Positions 26,085 to 34,749 of a stretch of DNA of 64,000 bases are shown here, one piece after another. The DNA is from an uncultured Corynebacterium sp. GTDB taxonomy: Bacteria; Actinomycetota; Actinomycetes; Mycobacteriales; Mycobacteriaceae. The first letter of the stretch is position 1, and each line of letters begins with the position of its first letter. The translations under genes and the position numbers were made by a program. The DNA lies in NCBI RefSeq assembly GCF_946998835.1, contig NZ_CAMQAZ010000004.1, forward strand, positions 1 to 64,000, in the 5' to 3' direction. The notes beneath the pieces were generated by a model. It saw only the letters and a program-made list of their open reading frames with translations. It was not told the origin of the DNA and did not search any database.

Positions 26085-27269
26085 TTAGCGCTTTTGTGCG
26101 TCTGCGAGGATTTGGCGGCCTGCGACCATGCGGCAGATCTGGTTGGTGCCCTCGTAGATCTGGGTAATCTTGGCGTCACGCATCATGCGCTCAACCGGGA
26201 AGTCACGGGTGAAGCCGTAACCACCGAGCAGCTGCACAGCATCAGTGGTGACCTGCATAGCAACGTCGGAAGCGAAAGTCTTGGCGTTAGCTGCCATCAG
26301 ACCCAGGCGAGCGCCGCCCTCAGCGGTGCCACGCTCAGCGTTGGCAGCTGCGGTGTAGACCATGAGGCGAGCAGCGTCGATCTTCATACGCATGTCAGCC
26401 AGCATGAACTGCGTGTTCTGGAAAGCGGCGATTGGCTTACCGAACTGCTGACGCTCCTGCACGTAACCAACGGCGTAGTCGTAAGCGCCCTGTGCGATGC
26501 CCAGTGCCTGTGCACCGATGGTCGGGCGGGTGTGGTCCAGGGTCTCCAGGGCGGTCTTGAAACCGGTGCCTTCTTCGCCGATGATGCGGTCAGCCGGGAT
26601 GCGGCAGTTTTCGAAGTACAGCTCAGCGGTCGGGGAACCCTTAATACCCAGCTTGTGCTCCAGGCCACCGACGCGGAAGCCCTCGTCGTCCTTGTGAACC
26701 ATGAATGCAGAGATGCCGTTGGCGCCCTTCTCCGGATCGGTGACAGCCATGACGGTGTACCAGGTGGAGCGGCCACCGTTGGTGATGAAGCACTTGGAGC
26801 CGTTCAGGACCCACTCGTCGCCCTCGCGGACAGCGCGAGTCTTCATAGAACCAGCGTCCGAGCCGGCCTCGCGCTCAGTCAGCGCGTAGGAGGCCATTGC
26901 GCCGTTGGCGATGTCCGGCAGGACCTTGCTCTTCAGCTCGTCGGAGCCCTTCAGGATCAGGCCCATGGTGCCCAGCTTGTTCACAGCCGGGATAAGGGAG
27001 GCCGAGCCACAAACGCGAGCGACTTCCTCAATAACGATGCAGGCTGCGACCGAATCCGCACCCTGACCACCGAACTGCTCCGGAACGTGGATGGCGTTGA
27101 AGCCAGCCTCGTTGAGAGCCTTCAGAGCCTCCTCCGGGAAACGCTCGTTCTCGTCGACGTCCGCTGCGTACGGAGCAATCTGCTTCTCAGCCAGATCGCG
27201 AATAACAGCACGGAGCTCCTGGTGCTCCTCTGGCAGCTGGAACAGGTCGAATCCTGGGGTCAAAGCCAT
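26085..27269 (-). CDS. Acyl-CoA dehydrogenase
   Basis: An FAD-dependent enzyme of fatty-acid or branched-chain acyl-CoA oxidation. The signatures ALTEREAGSDAGS and QLLGGYGFTRDFPVERMMRDAKITQIYEGTNQI (ACADs_1 and _2) are present, and the catalytic Glu is expected in the YEGT segment. It is 394 aa. Chain-length preference cannot be determined; the overall pattern is short/medium-chain-like. The ATG at 27269 is chosen because GGGAGGA stands 8 nt upstream. The promoter region has two AACACGACA direct repeats. No other beta-oxidation gene is adjacent. Confidence 0.92.
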   Translation of the reverse strand: MALTPGFDLFQLPEEHQELRAVIRDLAEKQIAPYAADVDENERFPEEALKALNEAGFNAIHVPEQFGGQGADSVAACIVIEEVARVCGSASLIPAVNKLGTMGLILKGSDELKSKVLPDIANGAMASYALTEREAGSDAGSMKTRAVREGDEWVLNGSKCFITNGGRSTWYTVMAVTDPEKGANGISAFMVHKDDEGFRVGGLEHKLGIKGSPTAELYFENCRIPADRIIGEEGTGFKTALETLDHTRPTIGAQALGIAQGAYDYAVGYVQERQQFGKPIAAFQNTQFMLADMRMKIDAARLMVYTAAANAERGTAEGGARLGLMAANAKTFASDVAMQVTTDAVQLLGGYGFTRDFPVERMMRDAKITQIYEGTNQICRMVAGRQILADAQKR

Positions 27270-27299
27270 GTGGGTGTTCCTCCCGAATAATGATTCCGA

Positions 27300-27323
27300 T
27301 GTCGTGTTTTTGATTGTCGTGTT
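27300..27323 (-). promoter_or_regulatory. Direct-repeat element upstream of the acyl-CoA dehydrogenase
   Basis: On the minus strand AACACGACA occurs twice, 15 bp start to start, between a TATCAT-like -10 box and the SD of the acyl-CoA dehydrogenase. It could be an operator for a lipid-responsive regulator; inference only. Confidence 0.35.
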
Positions 27324-27381
27324 ATGATATCGCTTTTCACGCAGCACTATCGCCGCACGACGTAATTATCTTCGTTCAATA

Positions 27382-28227
27382 CTAATGGCTAACACTTTGT
27401 TGCAGGCGCGAAATTCGCAAAATTCTCGCGTTCCCACGCGGTGCCCACAGAATAAATTGCGCCAGAAATTCTCGCAGCATTGATGTCGCCCAGTACTTCC
27501 ACGGCGTGTACGCTCCGACCACGCACCAGGACTCCAGCCCGCGTTCACGCACGAGCTTCGCTACCCGCGGCACATGAAAATCACTGGTCACAACCACAGT
27601 TCCAGCACGAGACGCACCGTCGATAGCCCGCATCAGTTCGCACGCATAGTCAATATTTTCTGGCGTATTCGTCGATTGGTCCTCGGTCATCAGCGCGATG
27701 TCGCCACGCTTTACGACGTCCCCAGCGACCTCTACCAACCACTCGACCATGGCATCCGCCTCGGAGCGGGTGGCATCCGTCACCGCTTCACTGCCGAGAC
27801 CTCCGGAGCAGATAATTCGCTCGGTGCGCTCATCACACACTGCTACGGCTCGCTGCAATCTCCTGGTCAGCAAATCCGAAGGCTGATTGTTCTTCAACGC
27901 GCAGCCCAGCACAACCACGGTGCGTGGCGGCACTGTTGGGTCAACTGCAGCGCATCGAAGACGCACGGCCTCGAAGACTAGGGCCGCTGCCCCTGGCACT
28001 GCGAGGCCGGTGAGCAGGGGCGTCGTCAAGCGATGCGGTGCTCGAGCCGAATAGGTAGCGCAGCTGGCCAGCGCCCATGCGGCGCCGACAGCGGGCAGAG
28101 CCCAACGGGGTGGTCTGCGATTGGGCAGGCGCGGTGGGCGTAGCTCCGAGCTGACAGCAACGCGCAGTCCGCCGACGAGGAGCATGGAACCGAAACCTGC
28201 ACCGAGGCGAACGAGTGTTTTTCTCAT
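27382..28227 (-). CDS. YdcF/DUF218-family membrane-anchored protein
   Basis: 281 aa. N-terminal hydrophobic segments (two or three up to about residue 95) anchor a DUF218 domain with TVVVLGCALKNNQPSDLLTRRL, SGGLGSEAVTD and VVTSDFHVPRVAKL. Relatives (SanA/YdcF/ElyC) act in envelope polysaccharide metabolism. The ATG overlaps the TGA of the upstream kinase gene by one base (TGATG), indicating coupling. One 12-mer lies in the N-terminal region (RLTTP). Confidence 0.82.
   Translation of the reverse strand: MRKTLVRLGAGFGSMLLVGGLRVAVSSELRPPRLPNRRPPRWALPAVGAAWALASCATYSARAPHRLTTPLLTGLAVPGAAALVFEAVRLRCAAVDPTVPPRTVVVLGCALKNNQPSDLLTRRLQRAVAVCDERTERIICSGGLGSEAVTDATRSEADAMVEWLVEVAGDVVKRGDIALMTEDQSTNTPENIDYACELMRAIDGASRAGTVVVTSDFHVPRVAKLVRERGLESWCVVGAYTPWKYWATSMLREFLAQFILWAPRGNARILRISRLQQSVSH
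28021..28032 (-). repeat. 12-mer CGCTTGACGACG (site 4)
   Basis: Exact match in the ydcF-like gene. Confidence 0.8.
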
Positions 28228-28742
28228 CAGAAATCCCAGGCTAACGGTTCTGGCGAGGTGATGGTCCACTCGACGAGCTGCTGCGGATTGTGCTTGGCCA
28301 TGTGCTGCGATTCCTGCTGGGCCCACATGTCCCAGTGCTCCTCGAAGTGGTCGTCGCGGGCCATGGCGCGGGCATAGCGTGTCTGGGTGTCCAGTTCTAC
28401 CCAGACTCCCCAAGCATTGCCGTCGCCAATGGCGCGGGCAGCGGCGAGATTGGCTTCGGTCACAGCCCCGCAGCCTTCGACGATGAGCGAGGAGTTTTTC
28501 GGTGTGGGGACCCATTCGGCGAATTCGCCGGCGTACCAGTCCCAACGGCGATACCCGCGGTCCTCCGCGGGTAGTGCGGGATTGAGGAGTGTCTCCGCCA
28601 CCGCGCTCGACGCCTTCTGCAGGCCAGACCAGCCCGGATAGACATCCTCTAAGTGGATAACCGGCCAGCCGAGGATGCCGTGCAGCTTTGCCGCGAAGGT
28701 GGTTTTGCCGCTGGCGGAGCGGCCGTCGATAAGCAGAATCAT
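28227..28742 (-). CDS. Small P-loop nucleoside/uridine kinase-like protein
   Basis: 171 aa. Walker A GRSASGKTTFAAKL is at residues 7-20, followed by HLEDVYPGWSGL, the pattern of (d)NMP/uridine kinase-like ATPases, and an EGCG/lid-like segment (RYARAMARDD). The substrate is not known. It lies between the ECF transporter T subunit (18 nt upstream) and the YdcF gene (1-nt overlap). It is therefore probably part of the ykoEDC transcript and may phosphorylate a vitamin precursor or nucleoside. Confidence 0.78.
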   Translation of the reverse strand: MILLIDGRSASGKTTFAAKLHGILGWPVIHLEDVYPGWSGLQKASSAVAETLLNPALPAEDRGYRRWDWYAGEFAEWVPTPKNSSLIVEGCGAVTEANLAAARAIGDGNAWGVWVELDTQTRYARAMARDDHFEEHWDMWAQQESQHMAKHNPQQLVEWTITSPEPLAWDF

Positions 28743-28760
28743 CGTGTGTGAAAAGCCCTT

Positions 28761-29579
28761 CTACGCCACGCCCAGGAAGCGGAACTCGCCGGCCCACACG
28801 GAAATACCGATGGCAGCGGCGGCGATGGCAAGGCAAGCGGCCATGGTGAGGTAGTCGCGCGCAGCCAACGTCGAGGTATGCCACCACGTGCGTTTGATGG
28901 GGGCTCCGAAACCGCGGGCCTCCATGGCAGTGGCCAGTTTGGTGCCGCGGCGCAGCGCAAACACCAGCAGAGCGAACACCTGGGAAATCGTGCGGCGGAT
29001 TGCTCCATGGTCGCCCAACCCGCGCGCACGACGGGCTCGGGTCAGCGCCTGCCAGTCATTGATGAACAGCCCGACGAGCCGCAGACTTGCCACCGTGGCC
29101 AGCACAAACCGACTGGGCAGCTTGAGGATCTGCGCCAGCCCATTGCCCAAATCAGTGGGGTCAATATTGGCTGTCAGCACAATAACCGGCGTACCGATGG
29201 CCAGCACACGCAACATAATCGCAATAGCCAGTGAGATGGAATTATCCGTCACATGGGCAAGCAGGAAGGAGAAATACTCTTTGCCATCCGGGTTGCCGTA
29301 GAGCGCCATCGAAATGCCCGAGATGGGCGCGGCAATGAGAAGCGGAATGCTGCGCCCGAGAAAACGACGAAACCCCAACCCCGACAGCGGGATTAAGAAA
29401 AGCGTGCAGACAAGCGCCACCACTGCCGATACCCAGTCGATGGAAATCAACAGAGGCGTGGTGAGCAGGAATAGGCCCAACACTCGCGCCACCGGGTTGA
29501 CCGTAGCGAGGAAAGGCTGCTTGCTCGGAGTCGTGCTCTGAGCACTCTCAGCCGAACCGGCGGAATCGACGTCAGTCAC
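28761..29579 (-). CDS. ykoC: ECF transporter transmembrane (T) subunit, YkoC-like
   Basis: 272 aa with about six membrane segments. The EcfT coupling motifs are seen as the Ala-Arg-x-Arg-G pair (ARRARGLGD and MEARGFGAP) near the C-terminus, which contact the ATPase. The GTG start overlaps the TGA of the fused ATPase gene (GTGA). Together with ykoD and ykoE it forms a group I ECF importer predicted to take up hydroxymethylpyrimidine or a thiamine precursor. Confidence 0.87.
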   Translation of the reverse strand: MTDVDSAGSAESAQSTTPSKQPFLATVNPVARVLGLFLLTTPLLISIDWVSAVVALVCTLFLIPLSGLGFRRFLGRSIPLLIAAPISGISMALYGNPDGKEYFSFLLAHVTDNSISLAIAIMLRVLAIGTPVIVLTANIDPTDLGNGLAQILKLPSRFVLATVASLRLVGLFINDWQALTRARRARGLGDHGAIRRTISQVFALLVFALRRGTKLATAMEARGFGAPIKRTWWHTSTLAARDYLTMAACLAIAAAAIGISVWAGEFRFLGVA

Positions 29580-31108
29580 GGCGCACCTCCTGACCGCTCC
29601 GGGTGAAACGCGTCCATGTCGACGACGTAGTCACCCATCGCCTGCACCACCAACGGATCGTGGGTAATCGAGATAACGGTCCGGCCGTCATCGGCAAGCT
29701 GGCGGAGCAGAGTCAGCAATTCGGTGAATGTTCGGCGGTCTTGGCCGAACGTCGGTTCGTCGAGAAGCACAATGTCCGGCGCTGTGGCCAGCATCGTCGC
29801 TACCGACAGACGACGCTTCTCACCGCCGGAAAGCGAGAATGGGTTCGCCCTAGTCAGCGCCGTCAACCGGAGCCGCTCAAGTAGTTCCTCAATGCGCTGA
29901 TCAGCGTTGACACCGACGAGTTTGGGGCCCAGCTGCAGCTCTTCCAGCACAGTGCCGGTAACAAATTGATGCTCGGGGTCCTGGAACACCGTGCCAATCC
30001 GAGTAGCCAATTTCTTCGACGGCCATTTCCACGGCGCGCTACCGCTGCCTGCAACGTGGACAGTGCCCGCCATCGGCTCCAGCAGGCCTCCGATGGTCAG
30101 CGCCAACGTGGACTTACCACTGCCGTTGTGTCCAACGATGCAGGTGGAGGCTTGAGATGGAATCGCTACGGATATATCGCGAGCAATCGGCTCAACTGTT
30201 TCGCCACCGCTGAACCATGACTTCTTCGCGCCATAGCCAATGTCCAACCCGCGGGTCTCGATAGCAATGTCGCCGACCGGTCGCCCCGTCTGGTCACAGT
30301 CAACGGAACGCGCATCTGGCAGCGCGGGCGGAGCGCCCGGAATCCACACCCCAGCATCCGTCAGAGCCTGCCCATAGTCTTCCAAGACCCGATGCGGCGC
30401 ACCGTCGGCAATCACACCTTCGCGACCGAGCACCACAATGCGGTCAACCGCATCGACCCACGCATCCACGCGGTGCTCGACCACGATAAGAGCGGCACCG
30501 GTTCTCTCCGCCGCTGCAATTGAGGCATCGCGCAGCACCGGCACACCGGCCGGGTCAATATTTGCGGTCGGCTCGTCCAAGCAGATGACCCGCGCGCCCA
30601 TCGCCAGCACACCCGCCAATGCCAGACGCTGCTTCTGCCCGCCAGAAAGCCTGTGTGTCGGATGGTCCAAGGGCACATCCAACCCCACCAAATCCAAGCT
30701 GGCACGCACTCGGTTACCAATCTCAGCCGGGTCGACACCGAGGTTTTCCGCACCAAAGGCAACATCGTCGCCAACACGGGCACTAATTGTCTGCGAGTCG
30801 GGGTCTTGCAGCACCAGCCCCACCGCGCCGCGTGCGGAAGCGGGAGTGCGACCTTCAATCAGGAGTTTTCCGGTGGCTTCGCCATCGGAGTCGTCGCCAA
30901 GCACACCAGCAATAGCGGCGAGCAGCGTCGACTTCCCCACCCCCGACGCGCCGAGGAGCAGCACTTTTTCGCCACTCTCAATACCCAGCGTGATGTCGTG
31001 CAGCACCGCCGCCTTCCGCCCCGCGTGCCGATATCCAAATCCCCGCGCGCTCACCGCAGGGGCGTGTGCGCTTGACGACGACCCCCGCGTCAACGCCTCA
31101 TCAGTCAT
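29576..31108 (-). CDS. ykoD: ECF transporter fused tandem ATPase, YkoD-like
   Basis: 510 aa containing two ABC ATPase domains in one chain. Domain 1 has Walker A GASGVGKST (about residue 54), LSGGQKQRLALA and CLDEPTANIDP. Domain 2 has GHNGSGKST (about 330), LSGGEKRRLSVA and LLDEPTFGQD. This fused form is typical of YkoD. The N-terminal tail GSSSSAHAP is encoded by a 12-mer site. SD TAGGA precedes the ATG, 8 nt after the ykoE stop. It energises the YkoE/YkoC importer. Confidence 0.9.
   Translation of the reverse strand: MTDEALTRGSSSSAHAPAVSARGFGYRHAGRKAAVLHDITLGIESGEKVLLLGASGVGKSTLLAAIAGVLGDDSDGEATGKLLIEGRTPASARGAVGLVLQDPDSQTISARVGDDVAFGAENLGVDPAEIGNRVRASLDLVGLDVPLDHPTHRLSGGQKQRLALAGVLAMGARVICLDEPTANIDPAGVPVLRDASIAAAERTGAALIVVEHRVDAWVDAVDRIVVLGREGVIADGAPHRVLEDYGQALTDAGVWIPGAPPALPDARSVDCDQTGRPVGDIAIETRGLDIGYGAKKSWFSGGETVEPIARDISVAIPSQASTCIVGHNGSGKSTLALTIGGLLEPMAGTVHVAGSGSAPWKWPSKKLATRIGTVFQDPEHQFVTGTVLEELQLGPKLVGVNADQRIEELLERLRLTALTRANPFSLSGGEKRRLSVATMLATAPDIVLLDEPTFGQDRRTFTELLTLLRQLADDGRTVISITHDPLVVQAMGDYVVDMDAFHPERSGGAP
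31069..31080 (+). repeat. 12-mer CGCTTGACGACG (site 5)
   Basis: Exact match in the N-terminal, non-conserved tail of ykoD, encoding SSSSA. Confidence 0.8.
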
Positions 31109-31116
31109 CGGTGTTC

Positions 31117-31725
31117 CTAGATGTTGTCGTGCCGCTCTCGCCCGATGGCAAAGCGATCTAACGCACCGGTTGCCGCCAGCGCCTTAGCCAGGAAGTACGC
31201 CAACACACCGGCGAGGACAGCGCCCGACAGCGCCGTGGAAATCAGGTAGATGACGTTGTATTCGAAAGTCTTGGCCAGGTTGCCGGTGAAGAGCTCAAAG
31301 GTCCAGGCGCCGATGCCTGCCATGAGGCCGGAGATAACGACGGTGGTCATGTTGTAGCGCTTATACGCCAGAATGAGGAACACCAGCTCCGCGCCGAGCC
31401 CCTGCGCCAAGCCTGAGTACAGGGTGGAGATGCCCCACTGGTTACCGATTAGCGCCGAGACCGTCGCGGCGATGACCTCAACGAAGATAGCGGCACCCGG
31501 CTTGCGGATGATGTAAGCGCCGAGTGGACCACCGAGGAACCACATGCCTGCGACCAAACCGCCGAGGCCAGGGGTAAGGGCGTTGACTGCTTCGTAGCCC
31601 GCCCCACCGATGATGTTCCAAATGACAAAGATCAGGCCGACAGCCACACCGATGACCGCTGCAATGATGATGTCGATATTGCGCCATGAGAAGTTAGCGC
31701 GTGCTGCACTCGCCGATTGCGTCAT
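31117..31725 (-). CDS. ykoE: ECF transporter substrate-binding (S) subunit, YkoE family
   Basis: 202 aa with five or six membrane segments, including GGLVAGMWFLGGPLGAYIIRKPGAA, the YkoE-type core. YkoE proteins bind thiamine or hydroxymethylpyrimidine. SD AGGAG lies 8 nt before the ATG. It is first in the operon ykoE-ykoD-ykoC-kinase-ydcF. I looked for a TPP riboswitch in its 136-nt leader and found none, unlike thiC at 42.9 kb, so substrate assignment rests on the family alone. Confidence 0.85.
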   Translation of the reverse strand: MTQSASAARANFSWRNIDIIIAAVIGVAVGLIFVIWNIIGGAGYEAVNALTPGLGGLVAGMWFLGGPLGAYIIRKPGAAIFVEVIAATVSALIGNQWGISTLYSGLAQGLGAELVFLILAYKRYNMTTVVISGLMAGIGAWTFELFTGNLAKTFEYNVIYLISTALSGAVLAGVLAYFLAKALAATGALDRFAIGRERHDNI

Positions 31726-31861
31726 CCCACATTCTCCTAGTTTTGTTCAGTGTCTTTGACCCAATCGCTGTGACCGAAATGGGGCTTTGCCGACACGCCC
31801 TAAGTACTAACTTTGCCTACCCTACCGCGCTGAGCACCTGGCCTATATAACATAAGGAACC

Positions 31862-33913
31862 ATGACAAAAGCCGAGCGGTCATCTGCTGGAGACACCCCA
31901 ACTGCAAAACTCCCTCACACGCCAACAGTGAGCGATGAGGCAACAGCTGCGGATACCGCGGTGAAATCTTCCGAAGTCCTCGGGACTGGCAGCACCGCTG
32001 AGCAGGCAAGTTTCCGCCCATATTACCTGCCTAAATTGACGTGGGGACAAAGGCTCGACTTGTCTGCGAAGCAGTGGTGGGGATTCATTGGAGTTGTCGT
32101 CGTCATACAGCTTCTCGCGCGTTTCCTAGTACTGACCAGCCACGGTTTTTACTGGGATGACTTCATCATCGTCGGCGAGCTCCACGACAGCTCCTTGCTG
32201 AGCAAGGACTATCTGCTTCAAGACCATGACGGGCACTTGGCGCCGCTGGCTTTCTTTATCCAGGGGCTGTATCAACTCATTGCGCCCTGGAATTGGTGGT
32301 TGCCAGCGATAACCATGGCGCTGATGACAGTGACACTCACTTACGCCACCGCCAAACTTTTTGAGATTATTACTGGCCGCACGCTGGTGTCGCTCTTCCT
32401 CCTCGCGGCCATCTCCTGGACGCCGCTCATGCTTCCAGGCGACACCTGGTGGTCCGCTGCGACAAATTCGCAACCGTTCCACTTGGCGTTCGTGATCTTC
32501 ATGATTGTCACCATCCGCACTACGCTCCGCCGCTCCTTTGGCCCGCGCCCCGGGGAGGCTATTGGCCTGTTCGTGTTGCTGGCAGTGGCATTGGGATTCT
32601 TTGAAAAATCCCTGGCTATCGCCCCTGTTTCGCTGCTGGTTGTCATCACTATGACCTACATGGAACGCGGCAATATTCTGCAGGTTCTCCGTCGTGGCCT
32701 GATTGTGTGGGTTCCGACTATGCTGCTTACTCTGGTTTGGGCACTGTGGTACTACTTCGGCACCGCTAAAAGCGCTGGTTTGACCGCTGAAACGCTCCAA
32801 CCCGAGTTGTTCTTCAATGGTCTTGGCCAGATTTTTGCAGGCCTTATCGGTGGCCCTACCAACTGGCAGCGATGGGCTCCAGGACAGCCTTTCGCCTTTG
32901 CCCCGCCCCAGCTCATCACCATCGGTGGCATCTTTTTGCTGATTCTGTCCGCAACCCTGATTGGTCGCGATTACCGTGGCTGGGCCCCGTGGACGCTGTC
33001 AGTGGCGTACATGTTCACCACGTTGTTCGCCGTTACCCTCTTCCGCTCGAGCGCGAATACTTCTGGCGTACTGGCGCACACTTTGCACTACTACTCAGAT
33101 GTCGCGCTGGTCATTGTCATCTGTATCGCGGTTTCCCTGTCTGGTCTTCCTCCAAAAGATGAAGCTCCCGCGCTGCTGCCGGCCCGGACGCATATTCTCA
33201 TTTGGCTGCTGGGCACCGCACTGGCTGTAACCTCCACCATTTCTGTGTTCACGTATCGCAGTGCATGGTCCGACGACATGTCGATGGAGTGGATTGATAA
33301 CACCACCGCGTCTATGTCCGCACTTCGCGAAGAGGCCGATGCCGCTGGCCCTGACAAGGCGCTCGACTACAACCTCATCGACCAGCCCGTTCCCTACGAG
33401 ATTCTCGTCCCAGTCGCTGCCCCCATGAACATGTACTCGCGCGTGTTTGATGCGGTCTCTGATCGCCCACCATTTGCGCGCGTCACCGGTCACCCTCGGA
33501 TGTTCAACACCGACGGTTCGCTTATCGACGCCAAGGTCTCCGGCATCACTCGTGTCGTCGATGGTCCTGTCGAGCAGTGTGGCCACCGCATCACGGTCGA
33601 GGACGACGGGACTGCGTCGGAGGACATCGAGCTTGAGAACATCATCAAGCTCGGTGACTGGGTCCTCGAGTTCCCGGCCACGGCTTCTGAAGACATGGAC
33701 ATCCGACTGTCGCTGCCGAACCCATTCGAGACTGCCGAGCAAACCCGTGGCGGCTCCACCGTGGTGCAGATGAACAACGAGCTGCGGCCACGGTATGTCT
33801 ACCTCAGCGGTGGCGGAAATACGCTCCATATCGATGTGGAAAAGGCGACTCCGGGTGCAACCCTGTGTATCGGAGCGGGGGCGATTGGCCCCTTGGTTCC
33901 CGCAAGCCGTTAA
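31862..33913 (+). CDS. Large polytopic membrane protein, GT-C glycosyltransferase-like
   Basis: 683 aa. A polar N-terminus of about 70 residues is followed by 10-12 membrane segments (about 75-450) and a C-terminal domain of about 230 residues, probably extracytoplasmic. The first periplasmic loop carries the acidic pair FYWDDF and DHDGHLAPLAF, as in GT-C polyprenyl-phosphate-sugar transferases. It may add sugars to arabinogalactan/lipoglycan or protein, but I cannot name the donor. SD TAAGGA is 5 nt before the ATG; a TATATAAC box lies upstream. Confidence 0.72.
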   Translation: MTKAERSSAGDTPTAKLPHTPTVSDEATAADTAVKSSEVLGTGSTAEQASFRPYYLPKLTWGQRLDLSAKQWWGFIGVVVVIQLLARFLVLTSHGFYWDDFIIVGELHDSSLLSKDYLLQDHDGHLAPLAFFIQGLYQLIAPWNWWLPAITMALMTVTLTYATAKLFEIITGRTLVSLFLLAAISWTPLMLPGDTWWSAATNSQPFHLAFVIFMIVTIRTTLRRSFGPRPGEAIGLFVLLAVALGFFEKSLAIAPVSLLVVITMTYMERGNILQVLRRGLIVWVPTMLLTLVWALWYYFGTAKSAGLTAETLQPELFFNGLGQIFAGLIGGPTNWQRWAPGQPFAFAPPQLITIGGIFLLILSATLIGRDYRGWAPWTLSVAYMFTTLFAVTLFRSSANTSGVLAHTLHYYSDVALVIVICIAVSLSGLPPKDEAPALLPARTHILIWLLGTALAVTSTISVFTYRSAWSDDMSMEWIDNTTASMSALREEADAAGPDKALDYNLIDQPVPYEILVPVAAPMNMYSRVFDAVSDRPPFARVTGHPRMFNTDGSLIDAKVSGITRVVDGPVEQCGHRITVEDDGTASEDIELENIIKLGDWVLEFPATASEDMDIRLSLPNPFETAEQTRGGSTVVQMNNELRPRYVYLSGGGNTLHIDVEKATPGATLCIGAGAIGPLVPASR

Positions 33914-34002
33914 GAATCCTCTAAGATATTGCTTTAAGATAATGTGAGAAAAGTTCATTAGCCCGCAGTAGCTATTGTTTTTCCGACAGAGGAGCCACAT
34001 CC

Positions 34003-34218
34003 ATGCGTAACCGCATCGCCGGCGCTATCGCCGCATCCGCCATTGCCGCAGCAGCCCTGGTCGCTTGCTCTCCCCCGAATGAGGTTGACTCGGACGTGAA
34101 GGTCGGCGACCAGGCCAACCCGTCGGCAACTTTCGAGCAGAAGACGACTACCACGGAGAGCAGCGAGACCACGGAGACCTCCGACGAGATGGCTCCTGCT
34201 GAGACCGCACAGATGTAG
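34003..34218 (+). CDS. Small acidic lipoprotein
   Basis: 71 aa. A signal peptide with lipobox LVAC (Cys about residue 22) is followed by a short Glu/Thr/Ser-rich mature peptide with no fold motif. SD GAGGAG is 9 nt before the ATG. It follows the GT-C-like gene by 89 nt. The mature part is probably disordered and surface-exposed; function unknown. Confidence 0.75.
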   Translation: MRNRIAGAIAASAIAAAALVACSPPNEVDSDVKVGDQANPSATFEQKTTTTESSETTETSDEMAPAETAQM

Positions 34219-34390
34219 TCACAGATCTATTAATTGCATCTGCGAAAACGGGATAAGCAGCAAACAGGTGGCTTGACTCCCTAAGCCACCGCTGACCGCC
34301 CCCTTTACATCGGGCTTGAATTAGGTTTAACCCCTGATTCGAGCCTATTTTTCGTTCAATCCACGGAACGTCACCCGCATGTTGGACGCA

Positions 34391-34435
34391 TGCCGGTGTG
34401 CTGGATGCCAGTGTGCTGGATGCCAGTGTGCTGGA
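34391..34435. repeat. 15-bp tandem repeat, three units
   Basis: TGCCGGTGTGCTGGA followed by two copies of TGCCAGTGTGCTGGA, in a 531-nt non-coding gap. Earlier in the gap a hairpin GGTGGCTT/AAGCCACC (34267-34290) may terminate the lipoprotein gene, though it lacks a T run. Confidence 0.85.
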
Positions 34436-34497
34436 ACCGACGCGATGGGAAATCAACAACCAACAGCGTGGAAGGCGGGGTCCACGCCCCGTTCAAC

Positions 34498-34712
34498 GGG
34501 CTGCAAATGTGAAACTGTGTAAGTTTAAGACACTTTCAGGCCATTTTTCGGGCCATTTTTGTCATAAACGCGGTCAGTAACTCGGATTGGCCCGCTGCCG
34601 CCGAACATAAACGCGGTCAGTAACTCGGATTGGGGTTAAGTAGGGCTAAATAGCAAAAGGTGCCCACCCGGCGACACGCTGGGCGGACATGCTATCTGTC
34701 TATTAACCCGGT
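34498..34712 (+). repeat. Dispersed intergenic repeat, copy C
   Basis: Head GGGCTGCAAATGTGAAACTG and doubled GGCCATTTTT (34498-34564), then two nearly identical CATAAACGCGGTCAGTAACT units of about 43 bp, then the TAGCAAAAGGTGCCC tail ending TTAACCC. Same orientation as copy B and again on the 3' side of a minus-strand gene. With the 15-bp repeats it accounts for most of the gap. Confidence 0.85.
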
Positions 34713-34749
34713 TTTGGTTCTCCGGGCAGCCCAGTGCCGCCAGGAGTGT

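Noticed and set aside
31726..31861. TPP riboswitch upstream of ykoE.
   Set aside because: No CTGAGA or GAACCTGA-type element is present on the minus strand.
34391..34435. CRISPR-like array from the 15-bp repeats.
   Set aside because: Units are contiguous without spacers and there are no cas genes; it is a plain tandem repeat.
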